Notes: generated by a model not told the origin, from the letters alone. A DNA stretch of 64,000 nt from Streptomyces ruber (GCF_014648075.1 NZ_BMQK01000023.1:1-64000); one strand, 5' to 3'. Shown: positions 44,747 through 54,099, counted from the first letter of the stretch. Made by a program: numbers and translations.

Positions 44747-45519
44747 CCATGACGACGACTCCCGCGCGCCACCCGTACCTCGACCACCCCGGCCCGATCG
44801 CCTTCGCCCACCGCGGCGGGGCGGCGAACGGCCTGGAGAACACCACGGCCCAGTTCCGCCGCGCGGTGGAGGCCGGCTACCGGTACATCGAGACGGACGT
44901 GCACGCCACGGCCGACGGGAAGCTCGTCGCCTTCCACGACGCGACGCTGGACCGGGTCACCGACGCCCGCGGCCGCATCGCCGACCTCTACTGGAAGGAC
45001 GTGCGCCACGCGCGCGTGGCGGGCGTCGAACCGGTGCCGCTGTTCGAGGAGTTGCTGGAGGCATTCCCCGAGGTGCGGTGGAACGTCGACGTCAAGGCGG
45101 AGTCCGCCCTCCACCCGCTGCTCAACCTGATCGGCCGCACCCGGTCGTGGCACCGCGTGTGCGTCGGTTCGTTCTCGGAGTCCCGCGTCGCCCGCGCCCA
45201 GCGCCTGGCCGGGCCCCGGCTCGCGACGTCGTACGGCACCGGCGGCGTCCTGGGCCTGCGGCTGCGCTCGTGGCGCCTGCCCGCCGCCCTGCGCGGCTCG
45301 GCGGTCGCCGCGCAGGTGCCCGAGTCGCAGTCGGGCGTGCCCGTGGTCGACCACCGGTTCCTGCGCGCCGCCCACGCGCGCGGGCTGCAGGTCCACGTGT
45401 GGACCGTGAACGACGCGCAGCGGATGCACCGGCTGCTGGACCTCGGTGTGGATGGCATCATGACCGATCGCATCGACACGCTGCGCGCGGTGCTCCTGGA
45501 ACGGGGCGCCTGGGCCTGA
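44743..45519 (+). CDS. glycerophosphodiester phosphodiesterase
   Basis: A 258-residue GDPD-family enzyme that splits glycerophosphodiesters to sn-glycerol 3-phosphate and an alcohol. AHRGG (first catalytic His), ENTTAQFRRAVEAGYRYIET, DVHATADGKLVAFHD (metal ligands and second His) and WTVNDAQRMHRLLDLGVDG are all present. No signal peptide is seen, so it is cytoplasmic. GTG 44743 overlaps the yczE-like stop; ATG 44749 is the alternative. Confidence 0.9.
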   Translation: MTMTTTPARHPYLDHPGPIAFAHRGGAANGLENTTAQFRRAVEAGYRYIETDVHATADGKLVAFHDATLDRVTDARGRIADLYWKDVRHARVAGVEPVPLFEELLEAFPEVRWNVDVKAESALHPLLNLIGRTRSWHRVCVGSFSESRVARAQRLAGPRLATSYGTGGVLGLRLRSWRLPAALRGSAVAAQVPESQSGVPVVDHRFLRAAHARGLQVHVWTVNDAQRMHRLLDLGVDGIMTDRIDTLRAVLLERGAWA

Positions 45520-45568
45520 ACCGACCCGCCGCGGCTCGTCACGGGGACACGGGGAAGCGAGGGCACGG

Positions 45569-46915
45569 GTGGGCACGGACACCCTTCACACGGCCGCGGT
45601 CGGCGAGGCCGCCGAGCGGAGACGCGAGCAGCGCGGCTGGTACTTCTACGACTGGGCCTGCTCCGTCTATTCGACGAGCGTCCTGACGGTGTTCCTGGGC
45701 CCGTACCTGACGTCGGTGGCCGAGGCGGCGGCCGACGCCGACGGTTTCGTACACCCCCTGGGCATCCCGGTGCGCGCGGGCTCCTTCTACGCCTACTCGG
45801 TGTCCCTGTCGGTGGTCCTCGCCGTCGTGCTGATGCCGCTGGTCGGGGCGGCCGCCGACCGGACGGGCCGCAAGAAGCCGCTGCTCGCGGCGGCCGCCTA
45901 CCTGGGAGCCGCGGCGACGGCGGGCATGTTCTTCCTGGACGGGGAGCGCTATCTGCTGGGCGGACTGCTGCTGGTCGTCGCCAACGCCGCCCAGTCAGTG
46001 GCGATGATGCTCTACAACTCCTATCTGCCGCAGATCGCCCCGCCCGAGGAGCGCGACGCGGTCTCCTCCCGGGGCTGGGCCTTCGGGTACGCGGCGGGCG
46101 CGCTGGTCCTGATCGCGAACCTCGTCCTGTACACGGCCCACGACTCCTTCGGCGTCTCGGAGAGCACGGCGGTACGCATCTGCCTGGCCTCCGCCGGGCT
46201 GTGGTGGGGCGCCTTCACCCTCGTGCCGCTCAGACGGCTGCGCGACCGCCGGGCGCCGGCCGGTCACGCCACCGCCCCGGGCTTGCGCCAGTTGGCGGCG
46301 ACCGTCCGCGACATGCGCCGCCACCCGCTCACGCTGTCCTTCCTGCTCGCCTACCTGGTCTACAACGACGGCATCCAGACAGTGATCTCCCAGGCCTCGG
46401 TGTACGGCGCCGAGGAGCTGGGCCTCGGCCAGTCGACGCTGATCGTGGCCGTGCTGCTGGTGCAGGTGCTGGCGGTGGCCGGGGCGCTGGGCATGGGCCG
46501 GCTGGCCCGGAGGTACGGCGCCAAGCGCACGATCCTGGGCTCCCTGGTCGCGTGGACGCTGACGCTGGCCGCCGGGTACTTCCTGCCCGAGGGCGCGCCC
46601 GGCTTCTTCTTCGCGCTGGCCGCCGGGATCGGTCTGGTCCTCGGGGGCAGCCAGGCGCTGTCCCGCTCGCTGTTCTCCCACCTGGTGCCGCCGGGCAAGG
46701 AGGCCGAGTACTTCTCGGCGTACGAGATGAGCGACCGCGGGATGAGCTGGCTGGGTCCGCTGCTGTTCGGTGTGACCTATCAGCTGACCGGCAGTTACCG
46801 TGACGCGATCATTTCCCTGGTGCTTTTCTTCGTTCTGGGATTCGTCCTGCTCGCACGGGTACCCGTGCGGAAGGCGATCGGCGACGCGGGCAACCCGGTG
46901 CCGGAAAGGATTTAG
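45569..46915 (+). CDS. MFS transporter, UMF1/Atg22-like
   Basis: A 448-residue permease with about 12 helices. GWYFYDWACSVYSTSVLTVF at the N-terminus is the UMF1 family signature, and AAADRTGRKKPL is the loop 2-3 motif. Bacterial members are uncharacterised; yeast Atg22 exports amino acids from the vacuole. GTG 45569 follows a GGGAAGCGAGGG stretch. It lies 49 bp after the GDPD gene and may share its transcript. Confidence 0.88.
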   Translation: MGTDTLHTAAVGEAAERRREQRGWYFYDWACSVYSTSVLTVFLGPYLTSVAEAAADADGFVHPLGIPVRAGSFYAYSVSLSVVLAVVLMPLVGAAADRTGRKKPLLAAAAYLGAAATAGMFFLDGERYLLGGLLLVVANAAQSVAMMLYNSYLPQIAPPEERDAVSSRGWAFGYAAGALVLIANLVLYTAHDSFGVSESTAVRICLASAGLWWGAFTLVPLRRLRDRRAPAGHATAPGLRQLAATVRDMRRHPLTLSFLLAYLVYNDGIQTVISQASVYGAEELGLGQSTLIVAVLLVQVLAVAGALGMGRLARRYGAKRTILGSLVAWTLTLAAGYFLPEGAPGFFFALAAGIGLVLGGSQALSRSLFSHLVPPGKEAEYFSAYEMSDRGMSWLGPLLFGVTYQLTGSYRDAIISLVLFFVLGFVLLARVPVRKAIGDAGNPVPERI

Positions 46916-47001
46916 CACCGAAGACGAAAGGGCTGTAGTGTACGCGTTTGGCCTGCCAGGCGGACCGTTACTGCGCGTCAAAGATGACGAAACGCTGTGT
47001 G

Positions 47002-47019
47002 ACATCTGCTATCAGATGT
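47002..47019. promoter_or_regulatory. inverted repeat upstream of rbpA
   Basis: ACATCTG-CTAT-CAGATGT, 7-bp arms, about 160 bp before rbpA and 75 bp before its SigR promoter. It could be a binding site or the end of the upstream transcript; no T-run follows. Confidence 0.3.
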
Positions 47020-47093
47020 GACAAACCGGGCCTCGGTGGGTACAACAAGGGCGGCTACGACGGCGACGCATGACCCGGAACGGACTCGGAACG

Positions 47094-47119
47094 GGAATCT
47101 TAACCGCCGACCGGACGTT
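47094..47119 (+). promoter_or_regulatory. SigR-type promoter of rbpA
   Basis: GGAAT at 47094-47098 and GTT at 47117-47119 with exactly 18 bp between, the consensus of SigR (thiol-stress) promoters. It lies about 60 bp before the rbpA start. SigR control of rbpA is known in S. coelicolor. Confidence 0.85.
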
Positions 47120-47180
47120 GACCGGATGACGACGACAGCGACACCTGTCCTGTGGGCGACAAGCCCGGGAGGCACGATTC

Positions 47181-47555
47181 ATGAGTGAGCGAGCTCTTCG
47201 CGGCACGCGCCTCGTGGTGACCAGCTACGAGACGGACCGCGGCATCGACCTGGCCCCGCGCCAGGCCGTGGAGTACGCATGCGAGAAGGGGCACCGCTTC
47301 GAGATGCCCTTCTCGGTCGAGGCGGAGATCCCGCCGGAGTGGGAGTGCAAGGTCTGCGGGGCCCCGGCGCTCCTGGTGGACGGCGACGGCCCCGAGGAGA
47401 AGAAGGCCAAGCCCGCGCGTACGCACTGGGACATGCTGATGGAGCGGCGCACGCGTGAGGAGCTCGAAGAGGTCCTCGAGGAGCGCCTGGCCGTCCTCCG
47501 CTCCGGTGCGATGAACATCGCGGTACATCCGCGGGACAGCCGCAAGTCCGCGTAA
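47181..47555 (+). CDS. rbpA: RNA polymerase-binding protein RbpA
   Basis: An actinobacterial transcription factor of 124 residues that binds the group 1/2 sigma factor and stabilises open complexes. The zinc-binding core has CEKGH and CKVCG. The basic linker (EEKKAKPARTHWDML) and C-terminal sigma-interacting helices (RRTREELEEVLEERLAVLR) follow in order. Length and sequence match the S. coelicolor protein closely as I remember it. A consensus SigR promoter precedes it and a strong hairpin follows. Confidence 0.97.
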   Translation: MSERALRGTRLVVTSYETDRGIDLAPRQAVEYACEKGHRFEMPFSVEAEIPPEWECKVCGAPALLVDGDGPEEKKAKPARTHWDMLMERRTREELEEVLEERLAVLRSGAMNIAVHPRDSRKSA

Positions 47556-47597
47556 CCCCGGTGGGGCCGGGCGGCCGACGAAAACGCGCAGCCGAGA

Positions 47598-47638
47598 ACC
47601 GCGGGTGCCGTACGTGAGTGACGTACGGCACCCGCGGT
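47598..47638. terminator. bidirectional terminator between rbpA and fxsA
   Basis: Perfect 18-bp stem (arms 47598-47615 and 47621-47638) with a 5-nt loop GAGTG, placed between two converging genes. It is the strongest hairpin I saw in the window. Confidence 0.88.
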
Positions 47639-47746
47639 CTTCGTGTGCCGGGCCCCGGGCCGTACGGAACGGACGGGCCGCCCTGCGCAACGAGAAGGGA
47701 GGCCGCCCCGGTCAGGGGCAGCCTCCCTCGCGCGACGGCGAACGGC

Positions 47747-48322
47747 TCAGCGGGTCAGCGGCGGACGCGGCTCCCGCGGGGCGCCGGCGTCACCGGCGTC
47801 GTCCCTGATGACCTCGCCCTGCACGACCTTGCCGTCCGGGCGGTGGATGCGGGCGTTCCGGAAGGCGCTGCCGAAGCCGCCGGAGGCCGCCTCACGGAGC
47901 TTGCGTTCGAAAGTGCGCTCGGCGTAGGCGCCGAGGGCCTTCTGGACCGGCGGGATCAGCAGCACCAGCCCCACCACGTCCGAGACCAGGCCCGGCAGCA
48001 TCAGCAGCAGGCCGCCCAGCATCAGGAAGCCGTTGCCGTCGCTCCTGCCCGTGGCGGCCGCGCCGGACTGCTGCTGCTGCTGCAGTGTCTCGGTCAGGTT
48101 GCGGAAGGCGCGGCGCCCGGCCCGCTTGACCACCACGGAGCCGAGGGCGAACCCCGCGACCAGCAGCAGGAAGACGGCGAAGCCACTGGCCGCCCCCGCG
48201 ACCAGCGAGAGCAGCCAGATCTCCAGCACCAGCCACGCGGCGATGCCCAGCGGCAGGAACGTCCGCAGCCGGGAGCGTCGCGGCCGTGCGGGGTACGTGG
48301 GAGTCGTAGCGCCTGTCGTCAT
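47747..48322 (-). CDS. fxsA: FxsA-family membrane protein
   Basis: A 191-residue cytoplasmic-membrane protein of the FxsA family, whose E. coli member affects F-plasmid exclusion of phage T7 when overproduced. Hydrophobic segments are at about 24-62 (LPLGIAAWLVLEIWLLSLVAG and following) and 100-125. The family block LMLPGLVSDVVGLVLLIPPV is clear, followed by an acidic/basic soluble tail. Its physiological role is unknown. It lies just downstream of the mannosyltransferase gene, 46 bp away, and is probably co-transcribed. Confidence 0.9.
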   Translation of the reverse strand: MTTGATTPTYPARPRRSRLRTFLPLGIAAWLVLEIWLLSLVAGAASGFAVFLLLVAGFALGSVVVKRAGRRAFRNLTETLQQQQQSGAAATGRSDGNGFLMLGGLLLMLPGLVSDVVGLVLLIPPVQKALGAYAERTFERKLREAASGGFGSAFRNARIHRPDGKVVQGEVIRDDAGDAGAPREPRPPLTR

Positions 48323-48368
48323 GCTTCCAGTGTGCCCGGAGAGGGCTCAGCGCGACATAAGGGGCTGG

Positions 48369-49196
48369 TCAGGAACGTCCGCCCGGCTCGGGCTCCGTCG
48401 GCTTCGGGCGCTGCAGCGCCTTGCCGGCCTTGCCGACCCGCTCCCCCACTCCCCAGGCGGTGACCCGCCACAGGGCCTCCACCAGGATGTCGCGGCTCAT
48501 CTTGGAGTCGCCCAGCTCCCGCTCGACGAAGGTGATGGGCACCTCGACGACGTGGTAGCCGCTCTTGACCGCCCGGCGGGCGAGGTCGACCTGGAAGCAG
48601 TAGCCCTGGGACGAGACCTCGTCGAGGCCGAGGCCCTGCAGGGTCTCGCGGCGGAAGGCGCGGAAACCGCCGGTGACGTCTCGGATCGGCACGTCGAGCA
48701 GGACACGCGAGTAGAGGCTGCCGCCGCGGGAGATGAACTCGCGGGACTTCGGCCAGTTCACCACCCGTCCGCCCGGCACCCAGCGGGAGCCGAGCACCAG
48801 GTCGGCGCCCTTCAGCGCGGTCAGCAGGCGGGGCAGCTCCTCGGGCTGGTGCGAGCCGTCGGCGTCCATCTCGATCAGGACCCCGTAGTCGTGCTCCATG
48901 CCCCAGCGGAAGCCCGCGAGGTAGGCGGCGCCGAGCCCCTCCTTGCCCTTGCGGTGCAGCACGTGGACGCGGCCGTCCTCGGCGGCCAGCTCGTCGGCGA
49001 GCTTGCCCGTGCCGTCGGGGCTGTTGTCGTCGGCCACCAGGACGTGCGCCTCGGGCACCGCCGCCCGTACCCGGCCGACGATCTTCTTGATGTTCTCCGC
49101 CTCGTTGTAGGTCGGGATGATCACCAAGGCCGTGCCGAGCGGGCCGAACCGCCTCCCCTGGGACTGTGCCTCCAGGGTCCCGTCGCCGTCGTTCAC
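48369..49196 (-). CDS. ppm1: polyprenol-phosphate mannosyltransferase (Ppm1-type)
   Basis: A GT2-family enzyme of 275 residues that makes polyprenyl-phosphate-mannose, the donor for protein O-mannosylation and glycolipids. IIPTYNEAENI, ADDNSPDGT and metal-binding MDADGSHQPEEL are present, with SQGYCFQVDLARRA later. No membrane segments are present, so it is the short soluble form, with any Lnt-like partner encoded elsewhere. GTG 49196 follows AAGGGG. The streptomycete homologue is needed for phage receptor glycosylation in S. coelicolor. Confidence 0.9.
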   Translation of the reverse strand: MNDGDGTLEAQSQGRRFGPLGTALVIIPTYNEAENIKKIVGRVRAAVPEAHVLVADDNSPDGTGKLADELAAEDGRVHVLHRKGKEGLGAAYLAGFRWGMEHDYGVLIEMDADGSHQPEELPRLLTALKGADLVLGSRWVPGGRVVNWPKSREFISRGGSLYSRVLLDVPIRDVTGGFRAFRRETLQGLGLDEVSSQGYCFQVDLARRAVKSGYHVVEVPITFVERELGDSKMSRDILVEALWRVTAWGVGERVGKAGKALQRPKPTEPEPGGRS

Positions 49197-49388
49197 TGCT
49201 GCCCCTTCGAGTCCGTACGCAGAGGACCACCATAGTGGGCACGGCCTGCGTCGACGGCGCAGTGAGCGGGTACGGGGGTGTCGGCCCCGCGTGAGCGGGG
49301 CGGAAGCCCGTCCGGCGGGCGCACAATGCCCGGATTGCGGCGGTCCGGGGCCGGAAACCGACGCGCCGCGGCGCCTGACGGCCGTTCC

Positions 49389-51017
49389 TCAGCGGGCCGC
49401 GCCACCCGCGTCCGGCCGCAGGAACACCGTGCGGCCGCCCACGACCGTGCGCAGACACACCGGCAGGTCGCCGCCGGGGCTCAGGTCGGGCAGGCCCGGG
49501 GTGCCCGAGCGGGGGTCGGTCGACCAGCGGGCGACCCGGTCGTCGGGCGCCTGGACCACGAGCGCGTCGGTGCGCCACACGGCGTAGTCCGCGGGCGCGC
49601 CCGGCACGAGCACGCCCGCGTCGTCCCGGCCGACCGCCCGCCAGCCGCCCCGGGTGTGCGCGGTGAACGCGGCCCGCACGGACACCCGGTGCTCCGGGGT
49701 GCGGTGGAAGGCCGCCGCGCGGACCGTGCCCCACGGGTCCAGGGGGGTGACGGGGCTGTCCGAGCCGAACGCGAGGGGGACACCGGCCCGCAGCAGCGCC
49801 GCGTACGGGTTGAGCGTCCGGGCCCGGTCGGCGCCCAGCCGCCGGGCGTACATGCCGTCCTCGCCGCCCCACAGCGCGTCGAAGGCGGGCTGCACGGAGG
49901 CGATGAGACCGAGTTCCGCGAAGGCGGCGACGGTCTCGGGGGTGAGCATCTCGGCGTGTTCGACGCGGTGCCGGGCGGCGCGGACACGGGTCAGGCCGAC
50001 CTTCTCCGCGGCCGCCCGCACGCCCTCCACGACGGTGGTCACGGCGGCGTCGCCGATGGCGTGGAAGCCCGCCTGGAGCCCCGCCTCGGTGCAGGCGACG
50101 ACATGGCCGGCGACGGCCGCGGCGTCGAGGTGGGCGGTGCCGGTGTGGCCGGCGTCGGCGTACGCCTCGTGCAGGCACGCGGTGTGCGAGCCGAGGGCGC
50201 CGTCGACGAAGAGGTCGCCCGCGGCGCCGGCCGCGCCCAGCGCACGCGCCCTCGCGACGCCCTCGTCGCCCTGCTCGGCCCAGTACCCGACGACGCGGGG
50301 GCCGGGCTCCTCGGCGGCGAGCCGGAGCAGGGCGGTGAAGTCGTCCTCCGAGGAGATCTCCGGGCCGCCGCACTCGTGGACGGTGCCGATACCGAGGGAC
50401 GCGGCGTGGGCGAGCGCGGCGCGCTGCGCCTCGGCGCGCTGGGCGGAGGTCACGGAGCCCAGCGCGACGGCCCGTACGGCGTGATGGTCGTCGCCGGTCA
50501 GCGGGGCGTCCGCGAGGCCGCCGCCGCCGGGGACCAGGCCGAGCAGCGCGCTGGTGACGACCGCCGAGTGCACGTCGATGCGGCTCAGGTAGAGCGGCCG
50601 GCCGCCGGTGGCCCGGTCGAGCTCGGCGCGCGTCGGGGGACGGCCGCCCGGCCAGCGGGAGGCGTCCCAGCCGTGGCCGAGCAGGACCCGGTCCGCCGGA
50701 CGGGCCGCCGCGAACTCGCGGACGAGGTCGAGGGCGGCCTCCAGGGAGGGCGCGTCGGACAGGTCGAGACCGGTCAGCGCGAGACCGGTGGCCGTGGTGT
50801 GCACGTGCGCGTCGGTGAACGCCGGGGTGACCAGGGCGCCGTCCAGGTCGATCACCTCGTCGACGCCGTCCGCGAAGGCGTCGGCCGCGCCTTCGGAGCC
50901 GACCCAGGCCACCTGGCCGCGTTCCACCACCATGGCGGTGGCGAAGGGATCGGCGGGACTGTGTACTTCTCCACGGCGCAGCAGCACGGTGTCCGACGAG
51001 GCGGTGCTCTCACTCAT
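49389..51017 (-). CDS. YtcJ-like metal-dependent amidohydrolase
   Basis: A 542-residue amidohydrolase of the Amidohydro_3 group. FTDAHVHTTATG provides the first metal pair, FHAIGDAAV and RHRVEHAEML later ligands, and FGSDSPVTPLDPW the closing Asp. The N- and C-terminal beta-sandwich parts are complete (LVTPAFTDAH, ADYAVW). The substrate is not predictable; relatives act on amides, ureas or formamides. ATG 51017 is followed by a normal coding start; a start at 51254 would overlap the Lrp gene. It lies 71 bp downstream of that regulator. Confidence 0.88.
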   Translation of the reverse strand: MSESTASSDTVLLRRGEVHSPADPFATAMVVERGQVAWVGSEGAADAFADGVDEVIDLDGALVTPAFTDAHVHTTATGLALTGLDLSDAPSLEAALDLVREFAAARPADRVLLGHGWDASRWPGGRPPTRAELDRATGGRPLYLSRIDVHSAVVTSALLGLVPGGGGLADAPLTGDDHHAVRAVALGSVTSAQRAEAQRAALAHAASLGIGTVHECGGPEISSEDDFTALLRLAAEEPGPRVVGYWAEQGDEGVARARALGAAGAAGDLFVDGALGSHTACLHEAYADAGHTGTAHLDAAAVAGHVVACTEAGLQAGFHAIGDAAVTTVVEGVRAAAEKVGLTRVRAARHRVEHAEMLTPETVAAFAELGLIASVQPAFDALWGGEDGMYARRLGADRARTLNPYAALLRAGVPLAFGSDSPVTPLDPWGTVRAAAFHRTPEHRVSVRAAFTAHTRGGWRAVGRDDAGVLVPGAPADYAVWRTDALVVQAPDDRVARWSTDPRSGTPGLPDLSPGGDLPVCLRTVVGGRTVFLRPDAGGAAR

Positions 51018-51088
51018 GGACAACAGTCTCGCCCCTCGCGGTGCGCGCCCCGCGCGCGGGCCCCCGGCATCCGCCGGGGCGCGGGTGC

Positions 51089-51529
51089 TCAGATGCGCGG
51101 CGGCCTGGCCTCGTACGGCGTCGACAGCACCACCGTCGTGCGTGTCGACACGCCCGCCAGCGACCGCAGCCGGGCCAGGAGTTCCTCCAGCTCGTGCGGG
51201 GTGGCGACGCGGACCTTCAGGATGTAGTTCTCGTCGCCCGCGACGCTGTGGCACGCCTCGATCTCCGGTACGCCCGCCAGGCGTTCGGCGATGTCGTCGG
51301 GGGCGCTGGGGTCGAACGGTTTGACCGAGATGAACGCGGTCAGCGGCAGCCCGACGGCTTCTGGGTCGACGACCGCGGCGTACCCGCGGATGACGCCGCG
51401 CTGCTCCAGCCTGCGCACCCGCTGGTGCACGGCGGACGTGGACAGGCCCGTCGCCTTGCCCAGGTCGGTGTAGCTCATCCGCCCGTCCGCGACGAGCAGC
51501 TGCACGATCTGTCGGTCCAGCTCCTCCAT
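51089..51529 (-). CDS. Lrp/AsnC-family regulator
   Basis: A 146-residue feast/famine regulator. The N-terminal helix-turn-helix covers about 5-60 (DLGKATGLSTSAVHQRVRRL) and the RAM ligand domain about 70-140 (GDENYILKVRVATPHELEELL). It precedes the amidohydrolase on the same strand and may regulate it or itself. Divergent from the 51805 gene across 275 bp. The effector is presumably an amino acid. Confidence 0.92.
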   Translation of the reverse strand: MEELDRQIVQLLVADGRMSYTDLGKATGLSTSAVHQRVRRLEQRGVIRGYAAVVDPEAVGLPLTAFISVKPFDPSAPDDIAERLAGVPEIEACHSVAGDENYILKVRVATPHELEELLARLRSLAGVSTRTTVVLSTPYEARPPRI

Positions 51530-51804
51530 GGCACAGGAACCTACAGGGCGGCTGATCTCCTCGGATACCCGGCGGCGCAGGTCATAGCCGGTTCGTGAGG
51601 TGCCCGCGCGCTGTCCGTGGGCCGTCCGGGTGGCACGGGGCCGTACCGGCCGCGCAGGACGCGGATACTCTCACATGTGACGAACGCCACAGTGCAGGAA
51701 CAGGCTTCGTGATGTTCCCGTGATTACCGCGGGAAGCGGACGGGAAGTGGTTGCTGTGGTCGAGGCCGCAGCGCCTCACGGCCCAGCACTAGGGGGAGTA
51801 ACCC

Positions 51805-52230
51805 ATGCAGAACTCCAAGCGCGTCGGTCGCGGCGCGTCCAAGCGCACGCACTTCCTGATCGTCGACTCCGAGCCGGAGGGCGTCGAACCCGACGACGAG
51901 CCCGACGCCTACGACACCTTCGAGATGTACCGGGTGATCTGCCCGGACTGCGCGCAGCCCATCGCGCTCCTGGCGGACGAGGAGTACCTGCCGGAGCACG
52001 CGCTGTGCGCCTCGCCGTGGAACCCGTTCGGGCTCACGGTCTGCGCCGGTACGGGCCGCGCGGCGGCCGACGCACGGCCCGCGGACCGGTCCGCGGAAGT
52101 CCAGGAGCAGGACACCGCGCTCCTGCTGACGCTCCCCCAGGGACTCGACTGGCGCACGCAGCCCTTCTCCCACGTCGGCGGCCCGGGCTCGCGCCCGATG
52201 CGGATGCCGGCGCTGCGCCGGGCCGCCTGA
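51805..52230 (+). CDS. actinobacterial hypothetical protein with CxxC
   Basis: A 141-residue hydrophilic protein. A basic N-terminus (RVGRGASKRTHF) is followed by an acidic stretch (EPEGVEPDDEPDAYDT) and a CPDC motif, with two further cysteines (ALCASPW, TVCAGTG) that could complete a zinc site. No enzyme motif. ATG 51805 follows GGGGGAGTAACCC. Codon usage is typical, and I believe it is conserved in Streptomyces. Confidence 0.8.
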   Translation: MQNSKRVGRGASKRTHFLIVDSEPEGVEPDDEPDAYDTFEMYRVICPDCAQPIALLADEEYLPEHALCASPWNPFGLTVCAGTGRAAADARPADRSAEVQEQDTALLLTLPQGLDWRTQPFSHVGGPGSRPMRMPALRRAA

Positions 52231-52466
52231 CGGCCACGCCCGCCGGGCCGAGCACGGCCTCCGCCCGGCCCGCCCCCCCTTCCGTGAACGCCCCGCGCCA
52301 CGCAGCGAGCCCGCTGCGGTGCGGAACGGGTGCGTCCGGACGCCCGGGCCGACAGCACGTCGACCGGCCCGCCCCGCCCGACCGGACCCCCGTCCGGGTC
52401 CGGCCTGGACACAGGCTCGAATCCCGGTGCCGGTGACCGTGCCACCGGCGCACGCGTTGTCCCGGC

Positions 52467-52757
52467 ATGACCCCCACCTCTTCCGTGACCGGGCGTCCGC
52501 TCCACATCACCGTCCCGGCCTCGTCCTCGGCACCCGTCGCGCGGCGGCGGGGCCGGCCCGTCCAGGACCCGCCCATCTACCGCGCCCTGATGCGCAGCTG
52601 GGCGGAGCGCGGCCGTACGCTGCCGGGGCACCACGACCCGGAGTGGGCCCGGCTCGCGACACCCCCGTACGACGCCGACACGCTCGCGGTGCACCCGGAC
52701 CCGTTCGGCCCGGGTGTCCTCAGCGGGAGTCCTGTCCCACCAGGTGACGGGCGATGA
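52467..52757 (+). CDS. small hypothetical protein
   Basis: A 96-residue basic, Pro-rich protein with a short helical core (PPIYRALMRSWAERGRTLPG). There is no membrane segment or known motif. The last 38 bp overlap the 3' end of the converging acyl-CoA dehydrogenase gene. The ATG has only a weak ribosome site (no clear GGAGG), so a non-coding region is possible. The 236 bp before it show nothing else. Confidence 0.55.
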   Translation: MTPTSSVTGRPLHITVPASSSAPVARRRGRPVQDPPIYRALMRSWAERGRTLPGHHDPEWARLATPPYDADTLAVHPDPFGPGVLSGSPVPPGDGR

Positions 52758-53892
52758 CCATGCGCTGGATCTGATTGGTGCCCTCGACGATCTGCAGCAC
52801 CTTGGCCTCGCGCATGTACCGCTCGACCGGGAAGTCCGCCGTGTAGCCGTAACCGCCGAGGACCTGGACGGCGTCCGTGGTCACCTTCATCGCGGTGTCG
52901 GTGCAGTGCAGCTTCGCCATGGCGGCCTGCCGGGAGAACGGCAGGCCCGCGTCCCGCAGCCGCGCCGCCGCCAGGTACAGGGCCCGGCCCGCCTCGATCT
53001 GCGTCGCCATGTCGGCCAGCAGGAAGCGCAGCCCCTGGAAGTCGGAGATCGGCCGTCCGAACTGCTGCCGCCCGGTGGCGTACGCCACCGCTTCGTCGAG
53101 CGCCGCCTGCGCCACGCCGATCGCACAGGCCGCGATGCCGAGCCGCCCGGAGTCGAGCGCGGACAGGGCGATCGCGAAGCCCTGCCCCTCCTCGCCGATG
53201 CGCCGCTCGTCCGGGACCCGCACCCCGTCGAAGTGGACCTGCGCGGTGGGCGAGCCCTTCATCCCCATCTTCCTCTCGGGCGCCGCGGCGCTCAGCCCCG
53301 GGGCGTCCCCGGGCACCAGGAAGGCCGTGATGCCCCGGGGGCCCTCGACACCCGTGCGGGCCATGACCGTGTAGAAGTCGGCGATCCCGCCGTGGGTGAT
53401 CCACGCCTTCGTCCCGGTCAGCACCCATTCCTCACCGTCGCGCACCGCTTTCGTGCGGAGCGACGCGGCGTCCGAGCCCGAGGTCGGCTCGGACAGGCAG
53501 TACGCGCCGAGCAGTCCGCCGCCGAGCATCGCGGGCAGGTGCTCGATCCGCTGCTGCTTGGTGCCGAAGGTGGCGAGCGCGTGGCAGGACAGGGAGTGCA
53601 CGCTGACGCCGAGGCCGACGGTGAGACGGGCCGCGGCCAGCTCCTCCAGGACCTGCAGGTAGACCTCGTAGGGCTGGTCGCCGCCACCGTGCTCCACACC
53701 GTACGGGAGGCCGAGCAGCCCCGCCCGGGACAGGAGCGAGAAGAGTTCCCGGGGGAAGCGTCCGGCCTCCTCGGCCTCGGCCGCGTGCGGGGCGATCTCC
53801 CGCGCGGCGATGCCGCGGACGAGCGAGATCAGGTCCCGGGCCTCGTCCGAGGGCAGCTGCCGGTCCACCGGCGGTACGGTGCGGTCGGGCAT
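52720..53892 (-). CDS. acyl-CoA dehydrogenase
   Basis: A 390-residue flavoprotein of the acyl-CoA dehydrogenase family. Signature blocks are YCLSEPTSGSDAASL, KAWITHGG, LGGYGYTADFPVERYMRE and VEGTNQIQRMVIARHL, with the catalytic glutamate in the last. Likely role is alpha,beta-dehydrogenation of a short or branched acyl-CoA. Start ATG 53892 follows GGAGGAGAG. It is a single gene with a long upstream region that contains a 10-bp inverted repeat. Confidence 0.93.
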   Translation of the reverse strand: MPDRTVPPVDRQLPSDEARDLISLVRGIAAREIAPHAAEAEEAGRFPRELFSLLSRAGLLGLPYGVEHGGGDQPYEVYLQVLEELAAARLTVGLGVSVHSLSCHALATFGTKQQRIEHLPAMLGGGLLGAYCLSEPTSGSDAASLRTKAVRDGEEWVLTGTKAWITHGGIADFYTVMARTGVEGPRGITAFLVPGDAPGLSAAAPERKMGMKGSPTAQVHFDGVRVPDERRIGEEGQGFAIALSALDSGRLGIAACAIGVAQAALDEAVAYATGRQQFGRPISDFQGLRFLLADMATQIEAGRALYLAAARLRDAGLPFSRQAAMAKLHCTDTAMKVTTDAVQVLGGYGYTADFPVERYMREAKVLQIVEGTNQIQRMVIARHLVGQDSR

Positions 53893-54062
53893 GGCGACGC
53901 TCTCCTCCCTGTCGGGGCGGCCCCTGCGGACGCACCGGGTTGAGGGGCGTCGCCGGGTCTCACGGGCCACAGCCGACAACACCCTTCCGGGTCACGGAAG
54001 CTGCTGGTCAGCGGCCTTGGCGGTTGGAGTATGCCCGATCGCGGGCGGCGAGTCACCAGTTA

Positions 54063-54099
54063 ACGACCGTTTATTGGGACACATCGCGGAAACGGTCGT
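54063..54099. promoter_or_regulatory. 10-bp inverted repeat upstream of the acyl-CoA dehydrogenase
   Basis: ACGACCGTTT at 54063-54072 and AAACGGTCGT at 54090-54099 are perfect complements 17 bp apart, 171 bp before the dehydrogenase start. It could be a regulator site; the spacing is wide for one dimer. In the same 506-bp gap (53893-54398) a 15-bp unit is repeated twice at 54323-54352. Confidence 0.35.
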
